Source of the DNA: Hydractinia symbiolongicarpus
Taxonomy: Eukaryota; Cnidaria; Hydrozoa; Anthoathecata; Hydractiniidae
Assembly: GCF_029227915.1 (NCBI RefSeq)
Contig: NC_079878.1
Span: 26,997,501-27,061,500, forward strand
Length of the DNA stretch: 64,000 nucleotides
Reading direction: 5' to 3'
Every line of letters begins with the position of its first letter. The stretch's first letter is position 1. The position numbers and the translations under genes were made by a program. Under the pieces are notes generated by a model, which saw nothing but the letters and a program-made list of their open reading frames with translations, made no database searches and was not told where the DNA came from. Shown here in pieces: positions 41,253 through 53,504 of this stretch.

Positions 41253-42269
41253 TTACTTCCATAATTTAGATATCTCGCGCTTTTTTTCCTCATCTAAACA
41301 CCAATTCCAATATCGATCCGGATGCCACGCCACTGGCATTACCTCATTCCATATTTTTACATAAAAATTACGCTTGTGATGATGTCGCAGCAATTCATCA
41401 TGAATTACATCAAAACCACGCAGCAATACAACAATCTCGATGTGACCATTTCCAGCTGCAAGTTTCATGGCCCAATCAAAGTCCGTCGCACCCCACTCTT
41501 TGCACAGCTTAACAATCTGGATGTGACCATTGAGAGCTGCAATTTCTAGAGCCGAATTAAAGTCTGTCGCACCCCACTCTTTACACAGCTTAACAATCTC
41601 GATGTGACCATATTTAGCTGCAAGTTTCATGGCCCAATTAAAATCTGTCGCACCCCACTCTTTACACAGCTTAACAATCTCGATGTGACCATTTTCAGCT
41701 GCACTAATAATAGCCCAATTAAAATCTGTCGCACCCCACTCTTTACACAGCTTAACAATCTCGATGTGACCATTTTCAGCTGCATTTTCTAGAGCCCTAT
41801 TAATGGTCGTCGCACCCCCCTCTTTGCACAGCTTAACAATCTCAATGTGACCATTTGCAGCTGCAATTTTCATTGCCCAATTAATGTTCGTCGCACCCCA
41901 CTCTTTGCACAGCTTAACAATCTCGATGTGACCATTGAGAGCTGCAAGTTTCATGGCCCCATTAAAATTCGTCGCACCCCACTCTTTACACAGCTTAACA
42001 ATCTCGATGTGACCATTGAGAGCTGCATTATCTAGAGCCAAATCTACATCTTCAACTGTGGCTTTCAAGGCTTGACCGTAACCAGGCCTCTCCTTAGCAT
42101 TGTGGTATAATAAAGAAACAGTGTCTCGTACACTCTGCAGTCTCTCTGCGAGTGCATCACGTGTTGCTGCCACTGGTGCAGATACAGCGCTATATAATTT
42201 ACTAATTGCATTTCTAAAGAAACTCATTGCTTTATTATATGTTGGAAAATTTTCTAACGCACTTGACAT
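41253..42269 (-). CDS. Ankyrin-repeat protein with terminal-repeat-encoded N-terminus
   Basis: 338 residues, intact. Residues 1-74 are nearly identical to the polymerase N-terminus because both lie in the inverted repeats. Eight GHIEIVKLCKEWGAT-type ankyrin units of 27 residues (81 bp) follow. The tail has VAWHPDRYWNWCLDEE, a WHP-type ending seen in ankyrin proteins of large DNA viruses. The 27-residue unit is shorter than the canonical 33. Function likely protein binding, perhaps host-directed; this is inference from the family. Confidence 0.85.
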   Translation of the reverse strand: MSSALENFPTYNKAMSFFRNAISKLYSAVSAPVAATRDALAERLQSVRDTVSLLYHNAKERPGYGQALKATVEDVDLALDNAALNGHIEIVKLCKEWGATNFNGAMKLAALNGHIEIVKLCKEWGATNINWAMKIAAANGHIEIVKLCKEGGATTINRALENAAENGHIEIVKLCKEWGATDFNWAIISAAENGHIEIVKLCKEWGATDFNWAMKLAAKYGHIEIVKLCKEWGATDFNSALEIAALNGHIQIVKLCKEWGATDFDWAMKLAAGNGHIEIVVLLRGFDVIHDELLRHHHKRNFYVKIWNEVMPVAWHPDRYWNWCLDEEKKREISKLWK

Positions 42270-42345
42270 TTCATTTTATGTTGTGACCCCAACCAGGGCG
42301 ACAACATTTGAGGCATGATGTCACATGTTTTACTCATTTGAGGCA
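42047..42345 (-). repeat. Right terminal inverted repeat of the Polinton
   Basis: Inverted copy of 26786-27084. It holds the upstream region and first 74 codons of the ankyrin gene. The outermost bases AGGCA at 42341-42345 border Helitron sequence. Confidence 0.9.
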
Positions 42346-42605
42346 ATCGTTTACTACATTTTCTTGTAAGTCGTCATTTTCTTGTTCAGCAAAACTATCA
42401 ATTGATCTTGAGTGTGAAGTAAAGTGCATCAATGACTCTTCAACAAGGTTACCAAATGGTTCAAACTTCTCCCTGTTTTCATTAACTATTGTCAAAACAT
42501 TTTGTTGGTTGAATTTCATTAAAAAGCTGTTTTCTTCACAAAGCTCCTGTTCATTTCTAAATGGGTAAAATAGCATCAATAAATGATGAGCATGTTTTTC
42601 AGGAT

Positions 42606-43832
42606 TCAAATTAGCATTTGGAGTATGATAACGTAATATTTTTTAACTGAACGACACCTCATTTTATCTTTGGATCTCATCAATGGAATTAATCTAGGAT
42701 AAGAAAGAGGAGATTCTATATCATCATCAACAAGCACCTCAGGTTGGCTATTGTTAAAATCCTTAGGTTTAGTTTCAAGAACATAAAATGCTAGAAATTC
42801 AGCATAACACATTTTGTCTAAGACAGAAAATTTTCCCCCTTTAAAATGTTTATCCGGACGTTCCATATATCTGTCTAAGTTGTTTCTTTTGAAAACATCA
42901 GTACTATCTTCTGGAAGTTGAGACAATTCATCTCTTGATTTACAAATTTTGTATCTCTTTTCTGGTAGGTTTGAGTTAGCAAATGTTACAACAGGAAATG
43001 TTTTTCTAAGCCAAAGCTCAGGCATTAATTGATAGACTGCTTCTTGCAAAGAACACTGTCGATTTGTCAAAAAAGCTATTGCCAATTTTTTCATCCGATC
43101 CTGATAAGAAAGATTTTCAGATTCTTTAGAAGCATTTTTCATTGCCACAGAAGATTCAGTCTCACATTTAGAAAAATAAGAACACATATAGGTAACTGCC
43201 TTATAATAGTTAAATACTGGTTGTATATCAATATTTGCCTCCCAAGCTTGTAAACCAATTGTAAAATAGTTATTTACAAAACAAGAATTTGGAGGTCTAA
43301 AAATATGCATTTCAAAATCAGAATCTTGAGAAATAGAAAGAGCCCAATAATAATCATCTTCTGCTATTCCTAATACATCTAAAATAGCAGCTATGAAAGT
43401 TTCTCTATAAGATGATTTGTGGGGATCAAGATATTCATCAATATAATGCTTGACCTCTTTCAAAATAGCTTGACGTTTAGAAAGCATTGCAATTTTTTCA
43501 TTTTCTGGAATTTTATCATCGAGAGGCTCAGCACAAATTGTTCTATCAGTAAAAAATCTGCCATAACGAAACCGACATGGAATATTTTTGTATTTTCGGC
43601 AAGATTGTGAATGACAATGTGTTTGATATTTGCTTACTAAATAATGAAGTTCAGGCTCAATATCTTTATTGGGTAAATCTACTCGTACAATAGAATCAAT
43701 GAATTTTACATACTCTTCTTTGGTTTCTTTTGTTAGCAGAGGAGCATTTTTTACCCAAATAAAACAATGAACATGTGGTGATCCTCTGAACTGAAATTCT
43801 ACTTTAATAGCATAATTTTCAACACTGCCCAA
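42606..43832 (-). pseudogene. Helitron Rep (HUH, two-tyrosine) domain
   Basis: The 408-residue open frame has FRGSPHVHCFIW (HUH motif) near residue 17 and NYYKAVTYMCSYFSK near 230 with the paired catalytic tyrosines. A Cys/His segment (CHSQSCRKY) lies between. Rep nicks and rejoins the strand during rolling-circle transposition. The frame shifts in an adenine run near 42640 and continues as NPEKHAHHLLMLFYPFRNE to the Polinton end. Helicase absent. Confidence 0.85.
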
Positions 43833-43860
43833 AGGACTTTTCTTGTGAATAATAATTTCC

Positions 43861-44890
43861 TTAAAAAAATGTCCTCACTCTATATTGAAAGTGTCTAGCA
43901 ACTAACACAGGATTGCTATTTAATATTTCACATTTTTGAAAGTAATCAATTTCACTATTTTCATCTAAGTTTACTCCGTTCAATCTAGATATAATCAAAA
44001 TAAATTCTTTCCATCGCAAATCAGCAGAAGACAATGTTAGAAAAAATGTTGGTAGTCCTAGTTGTTTTACCATCGCAAGAACATCATGTAAAAAAAATTT
44101 CCAGTATGCAGGAGTACCTTTCACGGCTTTCATAAAAGAGTAACCTTTATCTTCACATACAATTGATCTAACAGTTTCCTTTAAATTGTTATTTAGCTGA
44201 CCAGCATTCAAACTACCCTTTACTTTAGTTGTAGCTATATTAATCTAATTAAATAAATTAAGTTGTTGCAAAATATAATGAGCGAAAATGACATAATCAC
44301 CTTTTGAGGAAAACCTCTGAGTATAATTAAGCAGTCGTTGATTGAAATATTTGACAGGGGACAGTGAAACTTCTCTTGTTACTTGATAACCAAATCTACC
44401 TTTTGGTAAAAGAAAAGGGAAAGCTTGTTCTTCACAAAATTGGTCATTGAAAAAAGATCGAGGGGCTTTATTTTGACCTGGAGCGATATCCAGCACATTT
44501 TGTGAATCATTATAAATATTTGGAATAACACACATTTCATCACTATTCGTTCGTTCCAAATCTAAGGGATTGCTACCTTCTAAATATTCATCGTTTTCAT
44601 ACTTGACAGCTATTTCAAATTCATCTTTTTCTACGATACTTTCAATATCAGATAAACAAAGAAGATCACGATTAATATTGTCTAGATCAATAAGAATATT
44701 AGAGTAAAATGGATTATGTTCCTTTAGATAGTTTAATGCAATTTCAACGAAACTTGGGCGAACACTTTTTTAATCTTCAGTAGGTCTAGGTAAAACATTA
44801 GAAAAAGCATCTGCTTGAACTGGAATATTGCACACAGCACCTCTTATTTTTGGTTGTTGACATTTAGGCATAACTGTTATCTTTAAACAA
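43861..44890 (-). pseudogene. Helitron N-terminal (Helitron_like_N) domain
   Basis: Starts near 44870 (MPKCQQPKIRGAV). It reads through a stop near 44770, an acidic part, then IAPGQNKAPRSFFND, FPFLLPKGRFGYQVTREV and YFNQRLLNYTQRF. A stop at 44247-44245 and then GTPAYWKFFLHDVLAMVKQLGLP and TFFLTLSSADLRWKEF follow. The latter are hallmark Helitron phrases. A one-base shift in an adenine run at 43861-43867 leads into the Rep frame. Confidence 0.8.
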
Positions 44891-45035
44891 AATTCTTTTA
44901 GAGATCAAGGTTTTTTCTAAACGATTCAATGTTTCTAATTGGATTGGATCTAATATTAATTTGTTGGTTACAACTTACAAATATAGTACAGTCCCTTAGT
45001 GATAGCTTTTTTAAACACAGATACTCTTGGAGAAT

Positions 45036-45400
45036 TCAAATTTTCGGATACCTTGCGTTCTCGAGATTTTTTATTTTCAATTTCAGTACGTTTACGTTTT
45101 CTACTTTTTCAGTTTCAGTCTGTTTACGTTTTCTACTTTTTTCTTTTTCAGTTTCAGTCTGTTTACGTTTTCTACTTTTTTCTTTTTCAGTTTCAGTCTG
45201 TTTACGTTTTCTACTTTTTTCTTTTTGAGTTTCTGTCTGTTGACGTTTTCGACACTTTTCTTTTTGAGTTTCTGTCTTTTGACGTTTTCGACATTTTTTT
45301 TTTGAGTTTCTGTCTGTTGACGTTTTCGACATTTTTCTTTTTCAGTTTCTGTCTGTTGACGTTTTCGACATTTTTCTTTTTCAATTTCAGAATTTTTCCT
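45036..45400 (-). repeat. 39-bp coding tandem repeats, Lys/Arg/Glu/Thr-rich
   Basis: Units of 13 residues such as KRKQTETEKEKSR repeated about eight times with drift and frame slips near 45240-45290. They follow the protease domain in the same Helitron protein. A highly charged linker, possibly DNA- or RNA-binding. Confidence 0.75.
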
Positions 45401-46069
45401 TAGATTTTCAGCTTCAAGCATGTAAGTAGATTTAGCATCAAAATTAGGAGCATTTTGCATTTCAATTTTCACATATTGAACTGCTAAACATACATATTCC
45501 CCAATTGTGTCCTTAAAATAAGTTTCCAAAATATGTCTTTCTAAAGATTTCCGAGAAGAAAATTTAAGTAAAACTGAAAATCCATCAGGACAAATTTTCC
45601 CATTAACGTCACGACTGTGAGAATCAAACAAAAAGTAATGTCTACTTGTCCAAGTAACTGACATTGTCAAACCTCTTAATGTAAATAGAAAACCTGAAGT
45701 ATCTATAGGAGTATCGTCAAACAAAAAATATAAATGCAGATTATTCAAATAAACAGGATAAACACTATAATTTTGAAAAATGGCTTTAAATTGCGAGTAG
45801 TTTTTATATGAAAATTGTTGTGGCAATTGATCCATTGCTACATATCCATCAATTTCAATTCAATTCAAACTTTTATAAATGGCGTCACCATTTTCAAGAA
45901 TAAAATCCATATCTCTATAATTCCACGTACCTTGACTTTTTATCAATGTAAATGCAACTGAAGATAACGCATTACATGTACATTGTCTACCAGCTGTTAA
46001 TCCAAATCTCTCATTACCTTGATTAAAGGAGCCTTGCACAGACTTCAAAATATTTGTTTCTGTTGACAC
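45400..46069 (-). pseudogene. Helitron-encoded cysteine-protease-like domain
   Basis: 46069-45860 contains GSFNQGNERFG, then AGRQCTCNALSSVAF (candidate nucleophile cysteine) and DMDFILENGDAIYKSL. After an in-frame TGA at 45862-45860 the same frame continues with YLNNLHLYFLFDDTP, SRHYFLFDSHSRDVNG (candidate His/Asp) and GFSVLLKF. This pattern is like the C76/OTU-type peptidases carried at the start of Helentron proteins. It could process the polyprotein or remove ubiquitin. Confidence 0.65.
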
Positions 46070-48525
46070 GATTTTACTTGTTTGAACTTGTTTTTACTTG
46101 TTTTATTTTGTAAAGTACTTAACCGTCCTGAGAAAAAGTACTGTCCCCAGATAGTCCTTTCTGAGCTTTAAAGCACTCGTCTAAGACAAATACTGTTCCC
46201 AGATATGTCAATATCCGAGCAAAATATAAACAGAATAAGATTCTCACAATCTTTAAATGGATTGAGAGAAAATACGTTGCATAGAATAATTAAAAAATCA
46301 GCAAGGATTTCCAAGATTTCGTGACATTTCAAGACCACACAAACTTCAGCTACTAATGGTTTCAAAGGGACCTTCAGAAGCGTTCAATTTTCGGATTCCG
46401 GCAACTTAGCCAAAAAACGCCTTACGCCCACATAAGTGCGCCCGACCGCCTGTCGAAATCCGCGGAGTAGTAGTAGTAGGAGGAGGGGTCGCGGCTGTAA
46501 TTAAAACGGGATACGCTACGCTCTCCCGTAACAAAAAAAATACTGAAAAACTATATACTATAATTTTAGCACCCACAGCAACTTTTTTCACATACAATTG
46601 TCGCAAGAACTGAATCTGAGAGCGGGTCATTGAAAAAGTATGTTTGCCTACAGAGGAGGAAGGGTGTCATGTAGTATAACAAACAAAAACGAAGAAGGAT
46701 ATATTTGTTTTGTGTACATTCGCTTTTTAAAAAATAAATGTTCCTTTTATTTTCCTTGACATGATATGAGATTCATTGTTTATGGTTGTGCGGGTGCAAT
46801 GCCAAAAGTGAACTTGAGCAAACAAGGGGGGAGAGGTGGTCAGATATGGTGAATATTTGAGCTGACATACTTTTTAAATGCCCCTATTTACATAAAACCA
46901 ACTTACAAATGAACTCATTAATACGAAATTTTTCAAATCCATCGTGGTCAACTCCTTCAAGACAATACTTTTCATATTGTTTTGATTAGAGAAGCTATTT
47001 TTACGTGTCTAAACAAATAATAAAAATTTTCAAGATATCGAAATGACTACTAGAAAGCAAAAAATAAAAATCTGATATTATATACCTGTCTCAGTGCCAT
47101 TAATTTTTTACTTTTTCAAATTGGTACCTAAAACCGAAATATTTAGATTTACTTAAATTTATTTGTCGCAAAAAGCAGAACAAGAATTTCAAATCTGGTT
47201 GAAAAATCATTGAGTGCAAGAAGTTAAATAAGGTACTTACTTAAAATAATTGTTTATGACTGATTTATCTATTTTTAGGCTTTTATTTCATTATATAGCT
47301 ACGCGATATTTCCTCACTTTCTGCATTAAAAAAAGAAAGTTTTGTAGCCCTTTGTTCGACAAAAAAATATAATAATATATAAAATATATATACTATATTT
47401 AAAGTAAGCTGGTGTCGATATAGACGAAATTCATGTGATTAAATTGAGAAAATCCATACACTGAACAAAAAATCTCACACCAAAGTTCTTTCACAACATT
47501 TTTTGTAGAATGTTTTGATCTGTTCATGAATTTTTTAATTATGCACTTAATGATCTTTAAAAATCTATGCGAGCAGGAATAATTAACTGGGTTTTTTACT
47601 TGTCATTATATTATTTTTATAATGGCTGCTGGCAGCGGGTTTGTGCATTATTGTGATAAGGATAGCAAAGATGAGAGGTGCAACACACATGCATTAACAT
47701 GAAGCAACAACCAGAGCGTATAAGGTAAGCTGTCTCGGCTGTCGTTATTCAAGTGCAACATAACTGACGAAACTTTAATAGTTAATTGCAAATCTAGAAC
47801 TTTGGCAGCCTGTTTCAAACAAATTCTTTAAGGTGGATTTCTTTAAAATTGTATTATCTGTAAAGTTTCACAACTTCCTGTTACAGAAGTTTTGTGCCCG
47901 ATTTTCTCATGATTTCATGTCATTATACAAGCTAAGCCATCTTTGGAGGCAATTGTTAACTAAATTTTCGGAACAGATCACCTTAATAACATTTTTTCAG
48001 TTTTGAAACAATATTGTCGCACAAATAGTACTGAAGCTACAATGCTGCTTATAAAGTTCCAGTACTTGGCCAAAAACGTGTATTGAACTTCTATATTCTG
48101 CTTTTTAAAAAGTTTCTAAAACTTCATCTATTCCGGACGTCGTAAATGCTCAATGTAGAACACAACAGAAAATAGGTACTTGCAAGATAAATATCATAAA
48201 CTTTTCATATGATGTCAAAATCTCTGTTGGCGTATAAGTTCTGGTTCAAGTAGTATTTTCACATAGAGAAATTGTTATATATCTAGTTTCTCATGCATTT
48301 TTTTTGGGGGGGATACTCCAACTGCATCAGCATTATTCACTTCTTTATTCCATGATATACATAAAGAAGCTACTAGGTGTCATAAGGCAAAGACAGCAAA
48401 AACAGGACAAAGCATTTGCAAGTATGAAAGTAAATTCACTCAAAAGCATGTTTCATAAATATAACTTTTCTTATCTTTTATGTATTTTCCCTGTCCTGCA
48501 GTTTACTAAACAAAATAATCTCTTA
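46070..48525. other. Non-coding DNA upstream of the Helitron
   Basis: No gene seen. AGT/AGG trinucleotide-rich stretch near 46465-46490. CTGTCCCCAGATA and CTGTTCCCAGATA form a short duplication at 46140-46205. Confidence 0.4.
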
Positions 48526-50760
48526 TAATAATACGCTAAGTGTGTCTGTGTGTCTGTAACAGGCAAAGTGGATGTGTTTATTTTCCTTTGATGTTGCCGA
48601 AAATATCTTTGGCGTTACCGAAAAAAATATGTCTATTTTGTTAGCGGGTTTACTTTGTATACGTCACGTGATGAAAACGACTCAGTTTGATTTGCTGAAA
48701 TAAATTTAACAGCTAACTTTCCAAAAATGGTGTCCCTCGACACCGAAAAAAACACAAAAGAATGGTCCCTTCGTCTTGAAAAAAGTGCAAAAAGTGATTC
48801 AGAGAAAGAAAACTCAAAGAAGTAGAAGTAGAAAAATAAAGCCACAAGAAGTTACTTCGGAAGTGAAGAGAGGAGCTAGGAAGTAGTAACGTAAAGTTAG
48901 ACGTAGAAAATGCATGCTACAGTTTCAAGTGGATTGGAATTCAGAAAAAGTAAGAACTTTGATATATTTGTCGCTGAAGCTACGTGTTACTTTTTTTATG
49001 TAGTACACTTAAAATTGCCAAGCAGAATCGCATTCTTAAAAAAAAGCCATTAAAGCTCCAAATTCTTAAAGTTTTTAACACGTTTTGTTAAAAGTAAAAA
49101 AGCTAGCCATATTCGTTTATAATTTTTTTGCATAATTAATGTTTCCCCTGGTGCGTAACTAATGTATTTGTCCTAAAATTCGAAATGCTACATAAAGCTG
49201 TTAGAACAAACTAATTTGCTGGAAAAACGGAAAACGTTGGTTTGTTGAACTCACTGTTATCATTTTAACATTACTATTGTTTCTCTTTTTAATGTCTTTT
49301 ACTAAGCATAAAGAGCTAGCTATAGACTCAGTTCAGTCTCTCCACTTAAGAATATAAGTGTGTCTTAGCTACTGTTAGCTGATAGCTAATGAGCTTTAAG
49401 GCTCCATCCCAAGCTGAGCTTGCTCTAACCTATCTTTTTTTTTATGAACACGAATTATGATGTAACAAGCTAACTACAAAATCTTTCTTGAACTTTTAGG
49501 ATGGTGTGACTCATTGTTATGGCCATAGAGTATATTTTTTTCACATTACCTGTGAATCTACAAGGCGACCACAATATGACAAGTGGAACAAATTTTATAG
49601 AATTTAAAGTGTGTGTGTTAAGTTATTTTTATTGTTTTGTTTCTGAAATCCCGTTAAACTTTTGTCAGCCTACAGGTAAAATGCAAGTTTTTTTACAGGG
49701 ATTTTTTACATTCGGTTGGAAATTTACATGGGTTTATGATTTGGGCGGGTTAAAAAGGTTATAAGAGGATGGTATGGTTGTCAGTTCATATTCTTCGTGT
49801 TGCAAAATGCTGTTTTTTAAAATTTTGTGTAAACTTTTGTGGAAATAGACCAGATGCAATGCATATACTGAAAGAACAAATCTTTGTAAATCAGACTTCA
49901 CTGTAAGCTATTGTAAAGCTGATGTCTTTATCGGTAAAAATAACAGCCATATTTTACTAAGTAAGAAAAAATAAAACGAGTTTGAAAGTTAAAAAGTATT
50001 TATTTGTTAAGCTTTTCGTACACTAAGTACATCTTCAGACTATATAAACAACTTTGGCTTTATATTTTGTATTGTAAACTATTGTTTGGGAGAACTAACT
50101 GTATGTGATTGTGACTGTATTTGCGGGAAGAAAATTCCATGGTTTCGCGTTTTTGTTTTTCTTGAGAATTTTACAAAATTTTGTAGGGATAAATGTTTGC
50201 TGATGATAAAAAAATTATATATTTAATGTTCTGATGGAAACTGTTTTTGTTTTTTATATTTTGTAATCTAAATGTGGGGACTGTATGCACTGAAATCACT
50301 GATTTTTTAAAATTTTGATGTGTTTCATAACCTTTTTGTGGAAGATTAATGAGTAATGGCAATATACGACATGCTGAATGAACTTATTTTTGTTGATTAA
50401 GATGTGTTTCTTAAAAACCGATCTGTTTTACATTTTGTGTAAACTTTTGTTTACGAACCGTATACAATGTTTCCAAAACAATGATCTTTTTTAATTCAAG
50501 TTTATTCTTTGCTCATTGATTTTTTGACATTTAGGTTCAAAATTGTTGCTAAAGGGCAGTACGGAACTAAAAAGGAAAATTTTTGTGTTCTTAACTGGTT
50601 GATTTTTACATTTTGTGTAAGTTTTTGTGGGAGAGGATGGTTTCCAAGCGAAATGACTGATTTTTCTAGATTTAAATTTGATGTTTTCGAAACTATGGCT
50701 TTTTCATATTTTGGTATAGGCTTTTAGGGAAAGACAATATTTAAAATGTGTAAAATAACT
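48526..50760. repeat. Segmental duplication, copy A
   Basis: Starts AATAATACGCT...AAGTGTGTCTGTG and proceeds through a purine-rich AAGTAGAA stretch, a TTACCTGTG...CAAATTTTATAGAATTTAAAG block (49545-49620) and several ACATTTTGTGTAA phrases. Blocks occur in the same order in 51043-53040 with many indels. Non-coding. Confidence 0.6.
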
Positions 50761-51042
50761 TATATTTGTTGATTTTTGCTAACACTTGCAGGCCTCCTTT
50801 TTGACATTTCAGAATAAAATACTGAGGGTTTTCAACATAATCACTTACTTTTTACACCTTGCAAGCTGTTCTTTCTTATTTTGTGTAAGATTTGTGTGGA
50901 GGAGTTAATGCGATTTGACATTTAGTGTAAGATTTTAAGGCCTTTTTTTGTATATGCAGCAAAACATCTAAAAAAACCTATTTTTCCTTGGCCTTTTTCC
51001 TAAGTGGATTTTTCCACGGGCCTTATCGACTATCTATATAAT

Positions 51043-53040
51043 AATACGCCAGTTAAGTGTGTCTGTGACAGGCAAAGTTGGTATCGTCATTTTCCTTTGA
51101 TGATGCCGAAATTCTCTTTGAAGTCTCAGAAAAAATTATGTCCATTTTAATCTTGAAAAAGTGGTTCAAAAAAGCATATTTAAAAAGGCAAAAGTCCAAG
51201 TGAAGAAGTAGTAAAGTGAAGTTGGAAGTGAAAGTGGAGCTACGTCGAGCTAGAAGTAAAGTAAATTAGAAGTAGAAAATAAAGGCCACCAAAAAAAGCA
51301 CAGAAGAACGATCCCTTTACCTTGAAAGAAAGGAAAAAAGTGGTTTAAAAAAGCATAGTTACATATTTAAAAAGAAAAGAAACCAAGCGAAGAAGTAGAA
51401 AAGTGAAGTGAGAAGTGGAGCTAGATGTAAAGTAAAGTTAGAAGTAGGAAACAAAGGCTTGAGTTTAAAGTGGATTTGAAATCACAAATAGTAAGAGCTT
51501 TGATATTTTTAGACGTTTGGTTTTTTATGTCGGTGGAGAAAGCAGACTCGCATTTCCAAGGAAAAGCCACAGTTTTTTATCATACCGCGTATGTAGCCAT
51601 ATTTGTTTACGTTTTGTTGCATAATTCATGTGCCCTGGCGCGTAACAAATGTATTGTCCTAAATTTCCAAATGCTACATAAAGCTTTTGGCTGACTAAAA
51701 AACGGAAAACGTTGGTTTGTTGGACTGTAGTGTTATTAATTTTACATTACTCTTGCTTCTCTTTATATGTGTTTTACTAAGCATAAATAGCTAGCTTTAG
51801 TTTTAGGTAAGTGCTCCTAGGTTAGGTATATTTAACTGGGTGTCTTAGCTACTGTTCGTTAGCTAATGTAAGCCTCTAAGTCCAGCTTCCCATCCCATAT
51901 GGCTAGCTCTAACCTATGACTTCTGTTGATATTCCTCTTTTTAATTATTTATAGCTAAGTACTATAGTTTCCAAATTTCTCTTCTTTTATGAGCACAAAT
52001 TATGATGTAACAAGCTAGCTAGCTACCTACAAAATCTTTCAAAGACTTGAACTTTTGCAGGATAGTAGGATGTATTTTTATGCCCATATAGTATAGATGA
52101 CTTTCGTCGTTTACATTTTCAGTAGTAAGCTCTTTCGGCTTTGGCATTTGCGTGGCAGGGAAAAGGATTGGGGTGCTAGGTGAAGCAAAGTAATTATCAG
52201 TTCATTTCTTCAAACAAAGGCATTCTTATAACTTTTAATGAATTCAAATAAATCAGAAGCTATCAATCTACACTCGATAATAGTTATAACCCCAACGATG
52301 TCTCCATTAGAAGAAATAGACCTTTCTTCACCAAGTCCTAGCAGCTTTTTTCCTGCCACGCAAAAGCCAGAGCCAAGGAGCTTACCGCTAAAAAGGAAAC
52401 AAATGAAGTCACGCTGGAATTTATCTATAATTTCTTTCACATTACCTGTGCACTTTACAAGGGGGACCACATGCAATATGATAAGTGGAACAAATTTTAT
52501 AGAATTTAAAGTGTGTGTGTTAAGTTATTTATTATTGTTTTGTTTATGATTTTGTAATCTAATGGGTGATGACTGTATGGACTGAAACGACTGATTTTTT
52601 GTAAATTTTGATGTGTTTCATAACCTCTTTGTGGAAGATTGATGGGTAATGGCAATATACGACATGCTTAATGCAATTATTTTTGTTGATTTAGATGTGT
52701 TTCTCAAAAACCATTCTGTTTTACATTTTGTGCAAACTTTTGTTTATGAACCATACGCAATGTTTCCAAAATAGTTGATTCAAGTGTATTCTTTGCTCAT
52801 TGATTTTTTGACATTTAGGTTCAGAATCATCACGGATCATCATACTTAAAAAGAAAAATTTTTGTGTTCTTAACTGGTTGATTTTTACATTTTGTGTAAA
52901 TTTTTGTGGCAGAGAATGGTATGCAACTGAAATGAGTAATTTTTATAGATTTACATTTAATGTTAAACTATGGCTTTGGCATATTCTTGTATAAGCTTTT
53001 AAGGGAAAGACAATATTTAAAGTGTATGAAGAACAGAATT
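51043..53040. repeat. Segmental duplication, copy B
   Basis: Diverged match of 48526-50760. One of its blocks (52417-52713) is also present at 55477-55770 and, in part, at 54316-54498, so this family is dispersed. Confidence 0.6.
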
Positions 53041-53500
53041 ACTACTACAGAATTAGCATATGACGCTAAAGTTGTCTTAAACTTTGCAAATCTTACACGC
53101 TATCAAAGGCCGACGCTTGTCCGAGGTTACGACACGTGCATTTATACTTTTCTGATGCGCATGCGATTGATTTTTTCTTGATTTTTTCTTATCTGCTGCA
53201 CATTGATCATACACCAAGGAAAGTCCATCTTTTAGAACAAGAACAGTCTCCAAAAGTATTGTTCTTGTTTTCCTTGTTGTTGCTTATAAGAAAGCGTGTA
53301 TGTTATATTATTCTTACAAAATCGTTTATTTATGTAATTGATGGAAATATAAATTTTCCGATAAATATTTCATCATCATTTTTTTAACCCTTCTATTGTT
53401 TTGGTTTGTCACACCTTCATCAGAATTAAAATAACTAAAACCTTAATAAGCTAAAATTTTCTAAAACAGGCCTGCCTTACCACTATAACGTTTGAAAGAG
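53041..53500. other. Non-coding DNA
   Basis: No gene or repeat recognised. Confidence 0.35.
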
Positions 53501-53504
53501 ACTA

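Larger units (their letters stand above)
26711..42345. mobile_element. Polinton/Maverick element (defective)
   Basis: Bounded by 299-bp terminal inverted repeats (26786-27084 and 42047-42345) and carrying protein-primed PolB, rve integrase, FtsK/HerA-type packaging ATPase and a double-jelly-roll major capsid protein, the defining Polinton set. Also present are several small membrane proteins and Fic, BRO-like and ankyrin genes. I found no adenain-type protease. Core genes carry stops and frameshifts. The right end interrupts a Helitron reading frame. Flanking bases show no 6-bp duplication. Confidence 0.9.
42346..46069 (-). mobile_element. Helentron-type Helitron, 5' half, interrupted by the Polinton
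   Basis: Minus-strand order: cysteine-protease-like domain, lysine/arginine-rich tandem repeats, Helitron N-terminal domain, Rep HUH domain. The PIF1 helicase that should follow is missing because the Polinton right end begins inside the coding region at 42345. Left of the Polinton no continuation is seen. Multiple lesions. Confidence 0.8.

Noticed and set aside
44929-45403. Phe/Ser-rich plus-strand frames (99, 134 and 92 codons)
   Set aside because: Antisense of the charged coding repeat in the Helitron; composition is explained by the reverse strand.
46406-46630. 74-codon minus-strand frame with a Pro/Thr run
   Set aside because: The run comes from an AGT/AGG microsatellite. No splice or domain evidence.
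52238-52549. 103-codon frame with a Ser/Pro-rich stretch
   Set aside because: Its second half is part of the dispersed non-coding block found at 49540 and 55477. No coding support.
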